A stretch of 48,149 nucleotides of DNA, taken from Nostoc paludosum FACHB-159. Lineage in GTDB: Bacteria > Cyanobacteriota > Cyanobacteriia > Cyanobacteriales > Nostocaceae. The notes below the pieces were generated by a model. It had not been told where the DNA came from. It saw nothing but the letters and a program-made list of their open reading frames with translations, and made no database searches. The position numbers and the translations under genes were made by a program. The number at the start of each line of letters is the position of its first letter. Positions within the stretch are counted from its first letter, which is position 1. The stretch spans positions 1 to 48,149 of the forward strand of contig NZ_JACJTU010000051.1 in NCBI RefSeq assembly GCF_014698835.1, written 5' to 3'. Shown here in pieces: positions 26,681 through 34,914 of this stretch.

Positions 26681-27364
26681 ATGGAATATCTTGCTTATTC
26701 TCACATGTTTATTGCTCAAGAAGAGGCATCTAGAAACATTGAATATAAACTTCCTAAACCTCAATTTAGTTGGCAAAAACCTCTGAAATCTTCTTCTGTG
26801 GTTATTACTAAAAAACACGCGTCTACAAACAGCAAATCTAATTTGCTCAAGTCTAAATTCAATTGGAAAAAACTCCTTAAATCTTCCGCTTGGTTAGCTT
26901 TAGCTGGTGTTGGTGTATTACTTATTGCTGTCAACCAAATTCAAATAGCTTCAGCAGCATATGTCAGAACTAACGGCAGTTGTCTACGTATTCGTACAGG
27001 CCCAAGCGTTAGCTATTCCTATGTAGACTGTGTAAAAAATGGAACGCCACTTCCAGCAATTCAAGGGTATGAAAACGGTTTTGCTAGGCTGTCTACAGGT
27101 AGATATGTTTTTGCCCGATGGGTTGGTGATAAACCTAATAGTCCGACTATCAGTAGACCTGGTGGGGTTGGTGGTTCATTTATTCTCACCCCTGGTTCTA
27201 GAGGTCAGCTTGTCAGAGACCTTCAAACAGCTTTAGGTAACCTGAGAGTTGATGGAATTTACGGCCCAGAAACTGTTCGTCAAGTACGAAATTTTCAAGC
27301 AAGTAAAGGTTTACTTGTAGATGGTGTCGTCGGCCCCGAAACTAGATTAGCTCTGGGTATTTAA
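26681..27364 (+). CDS. Membrane-anchored SH3b and peptidoglycan-binding (PG_binding_1) protein
   Basis: The 227-residue protein has a cytoplasmic, basic N-terminal stretch of about 68 residues. One hydrophobic segment follows (about 70-92, ending in an AxA-like ASAAY site that may be cleaved). A bacterial SH3 domain covers about 94-150 (CLRIRTGPSVSYSYVDCV, with a Cys pair). A PG_binding_1 domain covers about 165-227 (GQLVRDLQTAL, VDGIYGPETVRQVRNFQ, LVDGVVGPETRLAL). It should bind cell-wall peptidoglycan from the periplasmic side; no catalytic domain is present. GGAG sits just before the ATG. The N terminus MEYLAYSH recurs in cyanobacterial wall-binding proteins, as far as I remember. Confidence 0.85.
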   Translation: MEYLAYSHMFIAQEEASRNIEYKLPKPQFSWQKPLKSSSVVITKKHASTNSKSNLLKSKFNWKKLLKSSAWLALAGVGVLLIAVNQIQIASAAYVRTNGSCLRIRTGPSVSYSYVDCVKNGTPLPAIQGYENGFARLSTGRYVFARWVGDKPNSPTISRPGGVGGSFILTPGSRGQLVRDLQTALGNLRVDGIYGPETVRQVRNFQASKGLLVDGVVGPETRLALGI

Positions 27365-27496
27365 CGTCAGTTTGAGTTAAGGCTATTTTTCTATTATTTC
27401 TACGAGATACAGCGTTTTTCAGCTAAATGAAGCTCACAACAGAATCAGGGTTTGAGCTTATCCCGAACTCAGGTTACATGTTACATTTTTTACAAA

Positions 27497-27609
27497 AATT
27501 ACGCATTCAGATCCCCCAACCCCCTTTCTAAGGGGGCTTTAGAAGTTCCCCCCTTTTTAAGGGGGGCTAGGGGGGATCTAGGTTTCAGGCTTCAGCGCGT
27601 AAGTCCTAT
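27497..27609. repeat. Dispersed G/C-run palindromic repeat, copy 3
   Basis: This is a MITE-like element. The ends TTACGCATTCAGATCCCC and GCGCGTAAGTCC are partly complementary (TTACGC with GCGTAA). The core pairs CCCCC and GGGGG runs, including AAGGGGGGCTAGGGGGGATC, shared with the element at 6834-6980. It lies downstream of the peptidoglycan-binding protein. Confidence 0.7.
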
Positions 27610-27643
27610 TTTAGTTGAACTACTTATCATATCCGCATAAATT

Positions 27644-27696
27644 AGCACTCTCATATAGCATGTTATGAAGTTAACGCACTATACGAGAGTGCTTTC
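27644..27696. terminator. Bidirectional hairpin between convergent genes
   Basis: A 15-nt arm AGCACTCTCATATAG (27644-27658) pairs with CTATACGAGAGTGCT (27679-27693) with one mismatch, and TTTC follows on the plus strand. It is placed between the peptidoglycan-binding gene and wecB, whose ends face each other. Confidence 0.6.
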
Positions 27697-27783
27697 ATTG
27701 ACTGACGGTGTTGAAGAATGCACCCTAATAAATTAAAAACTTAGGATTTTATTTAATTTAGCTTCCTAAATTGATGTTAATAA

Positions 27784-28896
27784 TCAAAGACCCAAATAAT
27801 TTTGAACAATCTGCAAGATGCGTTCTGCTGCATGACCATCGCCAAAAGGATTAATAGCATTTGCCATTGCTTCATAGGCGGCTTGGTTGCTGAGTAACTC
27901 GCTAGCAGCTGCAAAAATATTTGCACTCTCAGTTCCCACAAGTTTGGCGGTACCTGCTGTAACAGCCTCTGGTCTTTCTGTGGTGTCTCTTAAAACGAGT
28001 ACTGGTTTTCCTAAGCTGGGGGCTTCTTCTTGCAATCCACCAGAATCAGTCAGTAAAAGGTGCGATCGCCCAATTGCTCCCACTAATTCACCATAATCGA
28101 GAGGTTCTGTCAAGAAAATTCGGGGATGATTTCCTAAAAGTTGTTGTAATGGTACTCGTACTGTTGGGTTGCGATGTAATGGTAACAGTAATGCTGTATC
28201 GGGAAACTTGTCTAAAATTTGTAAAAAACCAGCAGCGATCGCTTCTAGTGGTTCTCCCCAATTCTCCCGACGATGCACCGTTGCTAACAAAACACGATGT
28301 GAATTCCAGTCTAAGCCTGGTACATTACAGCTAACTTGGCTTGCTGCAACATTCAACAAAGCATCAATTACAGTGTTACCAGTCAAGTGAATTTCACCTA
28401 AAACACCAGAACGCTGTAAATTTTCTACAGCCCAAGGAGTTGGCGCAAAGTGTAACTGAGTAATTTGAGAAATCAACCGCCGATTAGCTTCTTCTGGATA
28501 AGGATTGAATATATCATCAGTTCTCAACCCTGCTTCTACGTGACCAACAGGAATTTTTTGATAAAAAGCTGCTAAAGCTGCGGCAAAAGCCGTGGTAGTA
28601 TCTCCCTGCACCACCACTAAATCGGGTTTTTTCTGGTGGAATAATGCTTCTAAACCTTGTAAACTGCGACAAGTAATATCATTTAAAGATTGCTGAGCTT
28701 GCATAATTTCCAAGTCATAATCTGCTTTGATATTAAACAGTTCCATGACTTGCTCAACCATTTCGCGATGTTGTCCAGTTAAAATTACTTGGGACTCAAA
28801 ATCTGAACATTTTTGGAAGACCTGAATTACCGGAGCTAGTTTAATCGCTTCCGGACGTGTACCCAAAATAATGCAAACTTGCTTTCGATTAGTCAT
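27784..28896 (-). CDS. wecB: UDP-N-acetylglucosamine 2-epimerase (non-hydrolysing)
   Basis: The 370-residue enzyme interconverts UDP-GlcNAc and UDP-ManNAc for cell-surface polysaccharides. Family blocks are ILGTRPEAIKLAPVI at the N terminus, VQGDTTTAFAAALAAF, GHVEAGLRT, PYPEEANRRLISQ, HRRENWGEP and LTDSGGLQEEAPSLGKPVLVLRDTTERPE. All active-site regions are present and the length is normal. The frame extends to a TTG at 28917, but ATG 28896 (MTNRKQVCIILG) gives the usual start. No polysaccharide cluster surrounds it here. Confidence 0.93.
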   Translation of the reverse strand: MTNRKQVCIILGTRPEAIKLAPVIQVFQKCSDFESQVILTGQHREMVEQVMELFNIKADYDLEIMQAQQSLNDITCRSLQGLEALFHQKKPDLVVVQGDTTTAFAAALAAFYQKIPVGHVEAGLRTDDIFNPYPEEANRRLISQITQLHFAPTPWAVENLQRSGVLGEIHLTGNTVIDALLNVAASQVSCNVPGLDWNSHRVLLATVHRRENWGEPLEAIAAGFLQILDKFPDTALLLPLHRNPTVRVPLQQLLGNHPRIFLTEPLDYGELVGAIGRSHLLLTDSGGLQEEAPSLGKPVLVLRDTTERPEAVTAGTAKLVGTESANIFAAASELLSNQAAYEAMANAINPFGDGHAAERILQIVQNYLGL

Positions 28897-29207
28897 TTGT
28901 CCGTTGTAACTTGTCAAAAGCTATGGTCAACGGTCTATGCTCAATAGTCAATAGTTAACTGCCAATCATCACACAAACCATAAATATCAAAGTATAAATC
29001 ATAAAAAATATCAAAAAACCTGGCTTCACTGGCGAAATGTAATGAGGGAGATGGGGAGACAAGGGAGACTAGGAGAATAATTCTTAATCCCTGTATGGGC
29101 AGGTTTAGGAAAAGACTTCCTTGCTAACAGAGATTCTGAGTTAATCTGCACCTAATACTCCTAACTCTTCAGTCAACAGTCAACCATCAACATTTTTATT
29201 AAAAATG
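28897..29207. other. Intergenic region with short tandem repeats
   Basis: No gene seen. It contains degenerate heptamer runs of the GTCAACA/GTCAATA type near 28922-28960 and 29168-29192, and a GGGAGAC-type run near 29046-29075 related to the 9-bp units at the left edge of the window. Confidence 0.5.
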
Positions 29208-29229
29208 AAAAAACCCGGCTTAACCGGGC
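29208..29229 (-). terminator. Rho-independent terminator of the small membrane protein gene
   Basis: Read on the minus strand, GCCCGG-TTAA-GCCGGGTTTTTTC forms a compact GC stem followed directly by six T and a T-rich tail. It lies 34 bp after the stop codon of the gene at 29263-29637. Confidence 0.88.
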
Positions 29230-29262
29230 AGACGCACTGTTTGTCGAATTAAATTGTAATGA

Positions 29263-29637
29263 TTAGATTTTAATCTCACAGGTTAAAGGGCAAGATGCGT
29301 AAACAGTAGTCTGCGCTTGGTCTGCCTCTCCATGCAGCCAGCTTAACCATTTAACATCGCTAGGATGAACTCCTTTAGCAGTTAGCACACCCGCAGCAAA
29401 TACAACTGCCATAACATTGAACATCACTAAAGCGCCTGCAACCAGCAAAACAGCACTAACAGGCATTACAGATTGCAAAACAATCGACAACAGACATCCG
29501 ACCGTAGCCATCAAAACAACTAATGGAAAACCGACAACCAGCAAGCATACTCCCAATGTGAAAGTCCATATTAAAAAGCTTTTAATCATCATCAAGGAGT
29601 AGGTCTTTCCTAGATTAGAGCTCTGAGCCGAAACCAT
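29263..29637 (-). CDS. Small membrane protein of unknown function
   Basis: The 124-residue protein has two or three long hydrophobic segments (about 18-55 and 62-90) and a soluble C-terminal tail of about 35 residues with two cysteines (ASCPLTCEIKI). I do not recognise a family. The ATG at 29637 is preceded by GGGAGGAAAA, a strong ribosome site. The upstream TTG at 29652 overlaps that site and is not used here. The gene is monocistronic, with its own terminator and a long upstream region. Confidence 0.65.
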   Translation of the reverse strand: MVSAQSSNLGKTYSLMMIKSFLIWTFTLGVCLLVVGFPLVVLMATVGCLLSIVLQSVMPVSAVLLVAGALVMFNVMAVVFAAGVLTAKGVHPSDVKWLSWLHGEADQAQTTVYASCPLTCEIKI

Positions 29638-30369
29638 GACTTTTCCTCCCAAAAATACACAGCAAGTTTTAATTTTCAGTTTTTTTACGCTTTTTTGCGA
29701 ATAAACTGAATCATTTCAGTGAAGTTCAGTATATAAAACCTAATTAGTAAAATGAGCATTTTTTTACTAAACTTTACAGTTAATTTTTTGTAATTATGAA
29801 TGTAAAGTCAAGTTGCTTTTTATTCAAAAAGCTTGCTTACTTCATCTGTCTTCAGGAATAGAAGGTAAAAGGCATAAGCTTTCAAGTTTGATCCCCAGGG
29901 CATCATTCCGACTCAACTTAACATTTCTTATAAAAACTAGGACTTCTTCTCATAATTGGAAGATTCGCTGAATTCATGAACTGCTAATGTTTGTGTTGTT
30001 AGCTGCTAGCAATTAAACTCGATAGTTGCAATAAATTTCTCATTTAATAAAATTAGAATATTTACTTTCTAGCTTTTTAGTGCTTTATAGAACTTTTATT
30101 TTAGAGTATTTACTGAGGTAGCGTGTAGCCTTGCATGTGTTAAACCAGGTTATACAGGCTAAATAGTTTTTATAAAACTTATGAGTAGTCAAATTCCCGA
30201 TAAAAAAGATACAAGTCCAGGGGGATGAAATGTATTGACCGTGGTTCTAGAGTTTCAATCGCCTTGCATTGCCCTTAGAGCTTATATGCCAGCGTCTTTC
30301 AGAACTCATCTCAGAAAGTTACTTGACTTCTCACTAATTCAACTTCTGAACTGCCAAATGTGAAGATAT
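29638..30369. other. 732-bp divergent intergenic region, no gene seen
   Basis: AT-rich spacer between the small membrane protein and pilT. No credible open frame, hairpin or tRNA was found. It should contain the promoters of both genes; no consensus boxes could be assigned with confidence. Confidence 0.45.
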
Positions 30370-31659
30370 ATGACAGAATCACAGTCTCCATTAAATTCTA
30401 ACTCTGCTGCCGGTCGTAATATGCCACCAGCACCACCAGCACCACCACCACCACCACCAGGCATGAGTACGCAACGTCAAATGACACAAACATTGGATAT
30501 GAGTGCTAATCCTGCTGTTAATTCTGCGCCTGTATCAGGTCATCGTCCAGGTACACCACCACCAATACCTAGTTCAGCTCGCCCTAAAAGTAGCCCTCCG
30601 GGACTGACTTTAGCACAGATTATCAGGGAAGCTTACGATCAAGGATATTCCGATATTCACCTGGGTGTAGGCGAAGTACCCCGTTTCCGCAACCGAGGAG
30701 AAATTCAATCAACAGAATATCCAGAAACGGATAAAGAGACTTTGATGAGTTGGTTGAGGGAGGTGATGACGGAGGCAGAAATTCAACGCTTTGAAGAACA
30801 TCTAGAATTTGATGGAGCAACTCAGTACGAATTTGCTCGTGTGCGGATTAACGTCTTTGGCTCCCTAAAAGGGCCTGCAATGGTGTTGCGGTTGATTCCC
30901 TTGAAAATCTTAACTATGGAACAGTTGAGATTACCTCCAGTTTTTCGGGATATTTGTCATCATCACAAAGGCTTAATTTTGGTAACCGGACCGACTGGTT
31001 CTGGTAAGTCCACAACAATGGCGGCGATGATTGACTACATCAATAAAGAGATGGCTAAGCATATCATTACCATTGAAGACCCCATAGAATTTGTCCATCA
31101 AAGCCGTAAGTCCTTAGTCAAACAGCGGGAAGTGGGAATGCATACCCGGAAATTTGACAACGCTTTGAAAGCAGCCTTACGGGAAGACCCAGATTTGATT
31201 CTGGTGGGGGAAATGCGGGATAAAGAAACAGTCAACACTGCCCTCAAAGCTGCTCAAACTGGTCACTTGGTAATGGGAACGTTGCACACCAATAGCGCTG
31301 TAAAAACCATTGAGCGGATACTCAACCTCTACTCTGGTGAAGAACAAGATGCAATGCGCGTGGCAATTTCTGAGTCTTTAGTGGCTGTAATTGCCCAAGG
31401 TTTGTGCCGTACAACAGACGGCAAGCGGGCTGCTTTCCACGATATCTTGATTAACACTGAGGCAATCAAGGAATGGATCAAAGATGGTAAATATGATGAA
31501 ATTACCGAATTGATGAAACAAGCCAGCTTTGACGGCATGATCACAATGAACCAATCCTTGCTCAATCTTTATCAAGACGGTCGCATTACTGAAGAAATTG
31601 CCTTAGAAATGTCACCAACTCCTAACGAAATGGCACAATTTCTCCGAGGTCGGGTTTAA
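30370..31659 (+). CDS. pilT: PilT-family type IV pilus retraction ATPase with Pro-rich N-terminal extension
   Basis: The 429-residue hexameric ATPase carries Walker A GPTGSGKS (207-214), an Asp box (ITIEDPIEFVH), Walker B DLILVGEMRD (275-284) and the His box GTLHTNSA. A PilT-type C-terminal region follows. It powers pilus retraction for twitching motility and DNA uptake from the cytoplasmic face of the membrane. About 75 residues at the N terminus are low-complexity, with the tract PPAPPAPPPPPPG; canonical PilT lacks this. It may be a paralogue distinct from the main PilT, since pilB and pilC are not adjacent. A KaiB-domain gene follows 277 bp downstream. Confidence 0.9.
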   Translation: MTESQSPLNSNSAAGRNMPPAPPAPPPPPPGMSTQRQMTQTLDMSANPAVNSAPVSGHRPGTPPPIPSSARPKSSPPGLTLAQIIREAYDQGYSDIHLGVGEVPRFRNRGEIQSTEYPETDKETLMSWLREVMTEAEIQRFEEHLEFDGATQYEFARVRINVFGSLKGPAMVLRLIPLKILTMEQLRLPPVFRDICHHHKGLILVTGPTGSGKSTTMAAMIDYINKEMAKHIITIEDPIEFVHQSRKSLVKQREVGMHTRKFDNALKAALREDPDLILVGEMRDKETVNTALKAAQTGHLVMGTLHTNSAVKTIERILNLYSGEEQDAMRVAISESLVAVIAQGLCRTTDGKRAAFHDILINTEAIKEWIKDGKYDEITELMKQASFDGMITMNQSLLNLYQDGRITEEIALEMSPTPNEMAQFLRGRV

Positions 31660-31661
31660 CA

Positions 31662-31848
31662 CTGGGGACTGGGGACTGGGGACTGGGGACTGGGGACTGG
31701 GAAGATGGGGGAGTGTGGGGAGTGTGGGGGGAAAGATTTCTTCCCCATCCTCCCACACCTCCCACACCTCCCACACCTCTCACACCTTCCACACCTCCCA
31801 CACCTCCCCATGCCCAATACCCAATGCCCCATGCCCAATGCCCCATAC
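31662..31848. repeat. Composite STRR block between pilT and the KaiB-domain gene
   Basis: Three repeat types are joined. The 7-bp ACTGGGG unit occurs about six times (31662-31701). A CACCTCCCA-type 9-bp unit fills about 31753-31806. AATGCCC/CATGCCC heptamers lie at 31808-31848. The G-rich left half and C-rich middle can pair to form a very large hairpin. Confidence 0.88.
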
Positions 31849-31936
31849 TCAAATATCTTTGTGTTCCTGGTTGCAGTTATCGCTAAGGTAAAAGGTAAAA
31901 GAGAAAGTTTTTTACTTTTTAGTTCCTTAGCCTCCT

Positions 31937-32695
31937 GTGAATAACTTGACGACAAACAAACTATCTACACCCCAGTTGTTCAAAGGCATTGCGCTATTTA
32001 CACCTGGAGGAGATTTAATTTACTGCATCGATCCTAGCAAGCAAGGTCGATGGCATTTGCATTTGTGTTCTGCTTTGCAGGAAATTCTAGATTTACCAGA
32101 ACCTCCGCACTTTTTAGTGCCTTGTTATACTGCCACTATTGACCACTGGTTAGATCCGCGTACTCAACGAGTGCGAACTTTTGCTGAAGCTTATCCGGCT
32201 GTGATGAGATATCAACCTTTGTTAAATGCCATTTTTGGTACAGAGGAGTTAGTATGGCAAGCAGCTCCTTGGCAAGAAGGATTGTGCGATCGCATGGTGC
32301 TATCTACTTATCGTTCCTCATTCCCGCAACTTTGGGAAGATCACGATTTAATTGTACGTTTAGATCTTTCTGAACCTGTGCCAAAATATCGCCAGCCAGT
32401 AATAGCACAAAAAGAGCAATTAACCACACAAGGCTATGTCCTGCGGTTGTTTGTTGCAGGGCATAGCGGAACTACCGAACGCATCCTTCAGAATCTACAC
32501 GAATTGTTGGAGCGATCGCTCGGACACCCTTATACTTTAAAGGTGATTGATGTTTTAACTCATCCAGAACAAGCAGAAATTAATCAGGTTTCTGCTACTC
32601 CTACTCTTGTTAAGGTTTGGCCTCACCCAATTCGCCGAATTGTTGGAGACTTAGATCGTCTAGACAAAATTGTACAGATGTTAGCTACTAAGTAA
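31937..32695 (+). CDS. Protein with unknown N-terminal domain and C-terminal KaiB domain
   Basis: The 252-residue protein starts with GTG. Residues about 13-150 form a domain I cannot name (LFKGIALFTPGGDLIYCID, then PHFLVPCYTATIDHWL). Residues about 163-252 are a clear KaiB domain: YVLRLFVAGHSGTTERIL, LKVIDVLTHPEQAEINQV, ATPTLVKVWPHPIRRIVGDL. SasA and similar proteins carry a KaiB-like domain at the N terminus; here it is C-terminal and there is no kinase. It follows pilT in the same direction, which raises the possibility of a link to pilus function or of a Kai-type partner controlling it. A hairpin terminator follows. Confidence 0.82.
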   Translation: MNNLTTNKLSTPQLFKGIALFTPGGDLIYCIDPSKQGRWHLHLCSALQEILDLPEPPHFLVPCYTATIDHWLDPRTQRVRTFAEAYPAVMRYQPLLNAIFGTEELVWQAAPWQEGLCDRMVLSTYRSSFPQLWEDHDLIVRLDLSEPVPKYRQPVIAQKEQLTTQGYVLRLFVAGHSGTTERILQNLHELLERSLGHPYTLKVIDVLTHPEQAEINQVSATPTLVKVWPHPIRRIVGDLDRLDKIVQMLATK

Positions 32696-32774
32696 AAATT
32701 TGAAGTTTTGTTAACAGTTTTAACGTCTTGGATGGGAGTGTTGACTGTTGAGTTAGGAATTCTGCCCTTTATTT

Positions 32775-32812
32775 TTGTACAGTGACTTTTTATTTTTCAC
32801 TGTACAATTTGT
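32775..32812 (+). terminator. Hairpin terminator after the KaiB-domain gene
   Basis: A perfect 11-bp stem, TTGTACAGTGA with TCACTGTACAA, has an 11-nt T-rich loop and is followed by TTTGTC. It begins 79 bp after the stop codon. Confidence 0.65.
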
Positions 32813-33161
32813 CTCGAATTATTGGTAGCGATCGCTGCTTTTGTTCTTAGAGGAAATCTAGCAGACAGGCGATCGCCCCATCGCACCCGTACCTCCAAGA
32901 TCGCAGTATTGATGGGCACAACCCGCCCCACAGTTGTGTAGTGACTGCTTTCTACAGGTGTTGTAGTCCAGCGTTCCTTAAATTTCGCAGTGCAATCTAA
33001 AAAATTAAATTGTAATTAATTAATAGTAACAACTAGGGAATAGATTTCATATCAAGTTCGGATAATTACTTATTATTAAAATCTTTCCGCGTCAGTCTTA
33101 ATGGTAAGTCTTCTATCGAACATGATATCACTATATTTTACCTTGAATTTAATTAAAATAC
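32813..33161. other. Intergenic region, no gene seen
   Basis: AT-rich spacer with HIP1 sites at about 32828 and 32869. No open frame with family resemblance was found. Confidence 0.4.
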
Positions 33162-33197
33162 TAGCGCTTCACTCTAGTTAAGTGAGCGCTATTTTTG
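33162..33197. terminator. Hairpin terminator in convergent region
   Basis: TAGCGCTTCACT pairs with AGTGAGCGCTA with one bulged base around a 7-nt loop, and TTTTTG follows on the plus strand. It lies 46 bp beyond the stop codon of the minus-strand DUF4112 gene and could act for transcripts from either side. Confidence 0.6.
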
Positions 33198-33242
33198 ATA
33201 AATCAATAGTGATTTTATTGAAAACTCTATGTCCTTTCCTAC

Positions 33243-33647
33243 TTAAACTTCGCTGAACTGACGAGAGTAAACTTCATCAGACACTTCTTTAAGTTCTGGT
33301 TCAACCACTGTTAAATGTTGCTCTAAAATTGCCAAATTACGAATATTGGATTTATAAAAAGCATCAAACAAATCACCCACAAAAGGCACAGTACCGACAA
33401 CTGTTTCCAAACCAACATTAAAAATCATTTTGGCTAAGTCTTGGCGTGGGATGCTGAAGCGAGTAGCTAAAAATATTATGTAAGCCGAAAACGCTGTACT
33501 GATTAAATCTCCAGCACCTGGAACTAAACCGATAATTGGGTCTATTCCAATGTGAAAACCTGTTAGAGGAATGCGTATAGATGTATCCATCAAGCGGCTG
33601 AGTTTGCGGATGCGATTTAGAGTGGCAAGGCGTTTTGCAGCGTCCAT
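33243..33647 (-). CDS. DUF4112 protein
   Basis: The 134-residue protein matches the DUF4112 pattern. It shows an N-terminal Leu-rich segment (LNRIRKLSRLMDTSI), then FHIGIDPIIGLVPGAGDLIS, a hydrophobic helix, and GTVPFVGDLFDAFYKSN. The two GxxPxxGD motifs are the hallmark of the family, and the hydrophobic stretches suggest membrane association. The function is unknown throughout the family. It is monocistronic, with a hairpin downstream. Confidence 0.85.
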   Translation of the reverse strand: MDAAKRLATLNRIRKLSRLMDTSIRIPLTGFHIGIDPIIGLVPGAGDLISTAFSAYIIFLATRFSIPRQDLAKMIFNVGLETVVGTVPFVGDLFDAFYKSNIRNLAILEQHLTVVEPELKEVSDEVYSRQFSEV

Positions 33648-33965
33648 AATTTACGATATTTGCACTACTCTTAAATTGCACCATTTTTAGTGATTTGTCT
33701 TGTACCGTTAGAAATAACAAGTATGAATAAAAATCCATCACAATCTAGTGGTGATTTCCAGATTTTGACTATAGTACTGGTGGAGATAGTGATTATCTTG
33801 ATGGAGGTGCAAGTAGTGACAGAATAATATATAAGAGCGATTTTTGAGATTGATGACTTAGTTCAAGCCGGCTGTAGTTAAGGCTATCTACTAAAAGTGA
33901 AATAAAAATTGAACTGAATCTAATCTAGTTTGGTTAACATAAAAGTAACGTTTAAATAAATCTTG
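33648..33965. other. Divergent promoter region, no gene seen
   Basis: 318 bp between the DUF4112 gene and the arsR-like gene. I looked for a palindromic ArsR operator near the start codon and could not identify one. Confidence 0.4.
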
Positions 33966-34292
33966 ATGGATTCCGCTTACACTCTCACTCCAGATATTAT
34001 TGCTACTGGCTTTCATGCCCTGTCTGAACCTTTGCGGATTCGGGTCTTAGAACTGCTGCGCTCTCAAGAACTATGCGTGTGTGATTTATGTGAACATCTT
34101 GGTACTACTCAGTCTAAACTGTCTTTTCACTTGAAAACGCTTAAAGAAGCTGGCTTAGTTCGCTCTAGACAAGAAGGGCGCTGGATTTACTACAGCCTTA
34201 ATCTGCCGCAATTTGTTGTTCTAGAGCAGTACTTAGCAGAGTTCCGTCGCTTTAGCCCGATATTACCTGCTTCTCGCTGCTATGACTCTTAG
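33966..34292 (+). CDS. arsR: ArsR/SmtB-family metal-responsive repressor
   Basis: The 108-residue winged-helix protein has the ArsR pattern HALSEPLRIRVLELLRSQELCVCDLC. The cysteines in CVCDLC, in helix alpha3, correspond to the arsenite-binding site of classical ArsR. QSKLSFHLKTLKEAGLV is the recognition helix and GRWIYYSL the wing. It should repress its own and neighbouring genes until As(III) or Sb(III) binds. The frame opens with TTG at 33963, immediately followed by ATG at 33966, which I prefer. No arsenic pump or reductase gene is adjacent, so its target lies elsewhere or has been lost. Confidence 0.87.
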   Translation: MDSAYTLTPDIIATGFHALSEPLRIRVLELLRSQELCVCDLCEHLGTTQSKLSFHLKTLKEAGLVRSRQEGRWIYYSLNLPQFVVLEQYLAEFRRFSPILPASRCYDS

Positions 34293-34914
34293 TAAAATAT
34301 TAAGTCTCTTAATTTACAACTATATAGATATAAATAGTTTACAAATCAATTTTTTTTGAAATGATGAGGATATACTTTTCATGCGATCCAGCAAACTGAG
34401 GTCAATTAACCCAACAACCAAGAAACTGGCTCTGGCGCTAGTAGTGTACCAACGCAAAATTGCTACGTGGAGCCAAGCAAGGGAGCAGGGAAGAAACTTG
34501 CAGTAAGTCTTTCCCCCCTGCCCCTCTGCCCCTTTGCTCCTCTGCTGACCACAACGCAAAGTTTCCTTGGCAGACTACTAGGGATGCTTGTGATGGAAAA
34601 CAGTCTATGTAATTACACAGGCGATCGCCAAAGAGTATCAAACTCACCAAAAGAATCAAGTGCAGGTTGGTGCTCTTGTTGAGAGATGAATTAGGCTACT
34701 AAGCCCGGATTTCTCACAAAGAATAAAAAATAGGGGTCAAAAACTGCCAAAATCTATATTGCACAAGTGTTCCAGCAGTTTAAGCATAACCCCCAATAAA
34801 ACAGATTGCATACCAGAACAGTTCAAATTTAAACAAGTAAAGTCATGTCTAATCGAAGTTAATTTCAACGCCGCAACTGTAGCATCAGATACCGAACTAA
34901 CTTTAATTACGGAA
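34293..34914. other. 622-bp intergenic region with simple repeats
   Basis: No accepted gene between arsR and the P450 gene, which are convergent. There is a degenerate CCCCTCTG-type run at about 34513-34545 and one HIP1-like site near 34621. Short frames on both strands lack recognisable motifs. Confidence 0.45.

Noticed and set aside
31622..31955. Gly/Arg/Cys-rich and Pro/His-rich frames between pilT and the KaiB-domain gene
   Set aside because: They are readings of the composite tandem repeat block in different frames.
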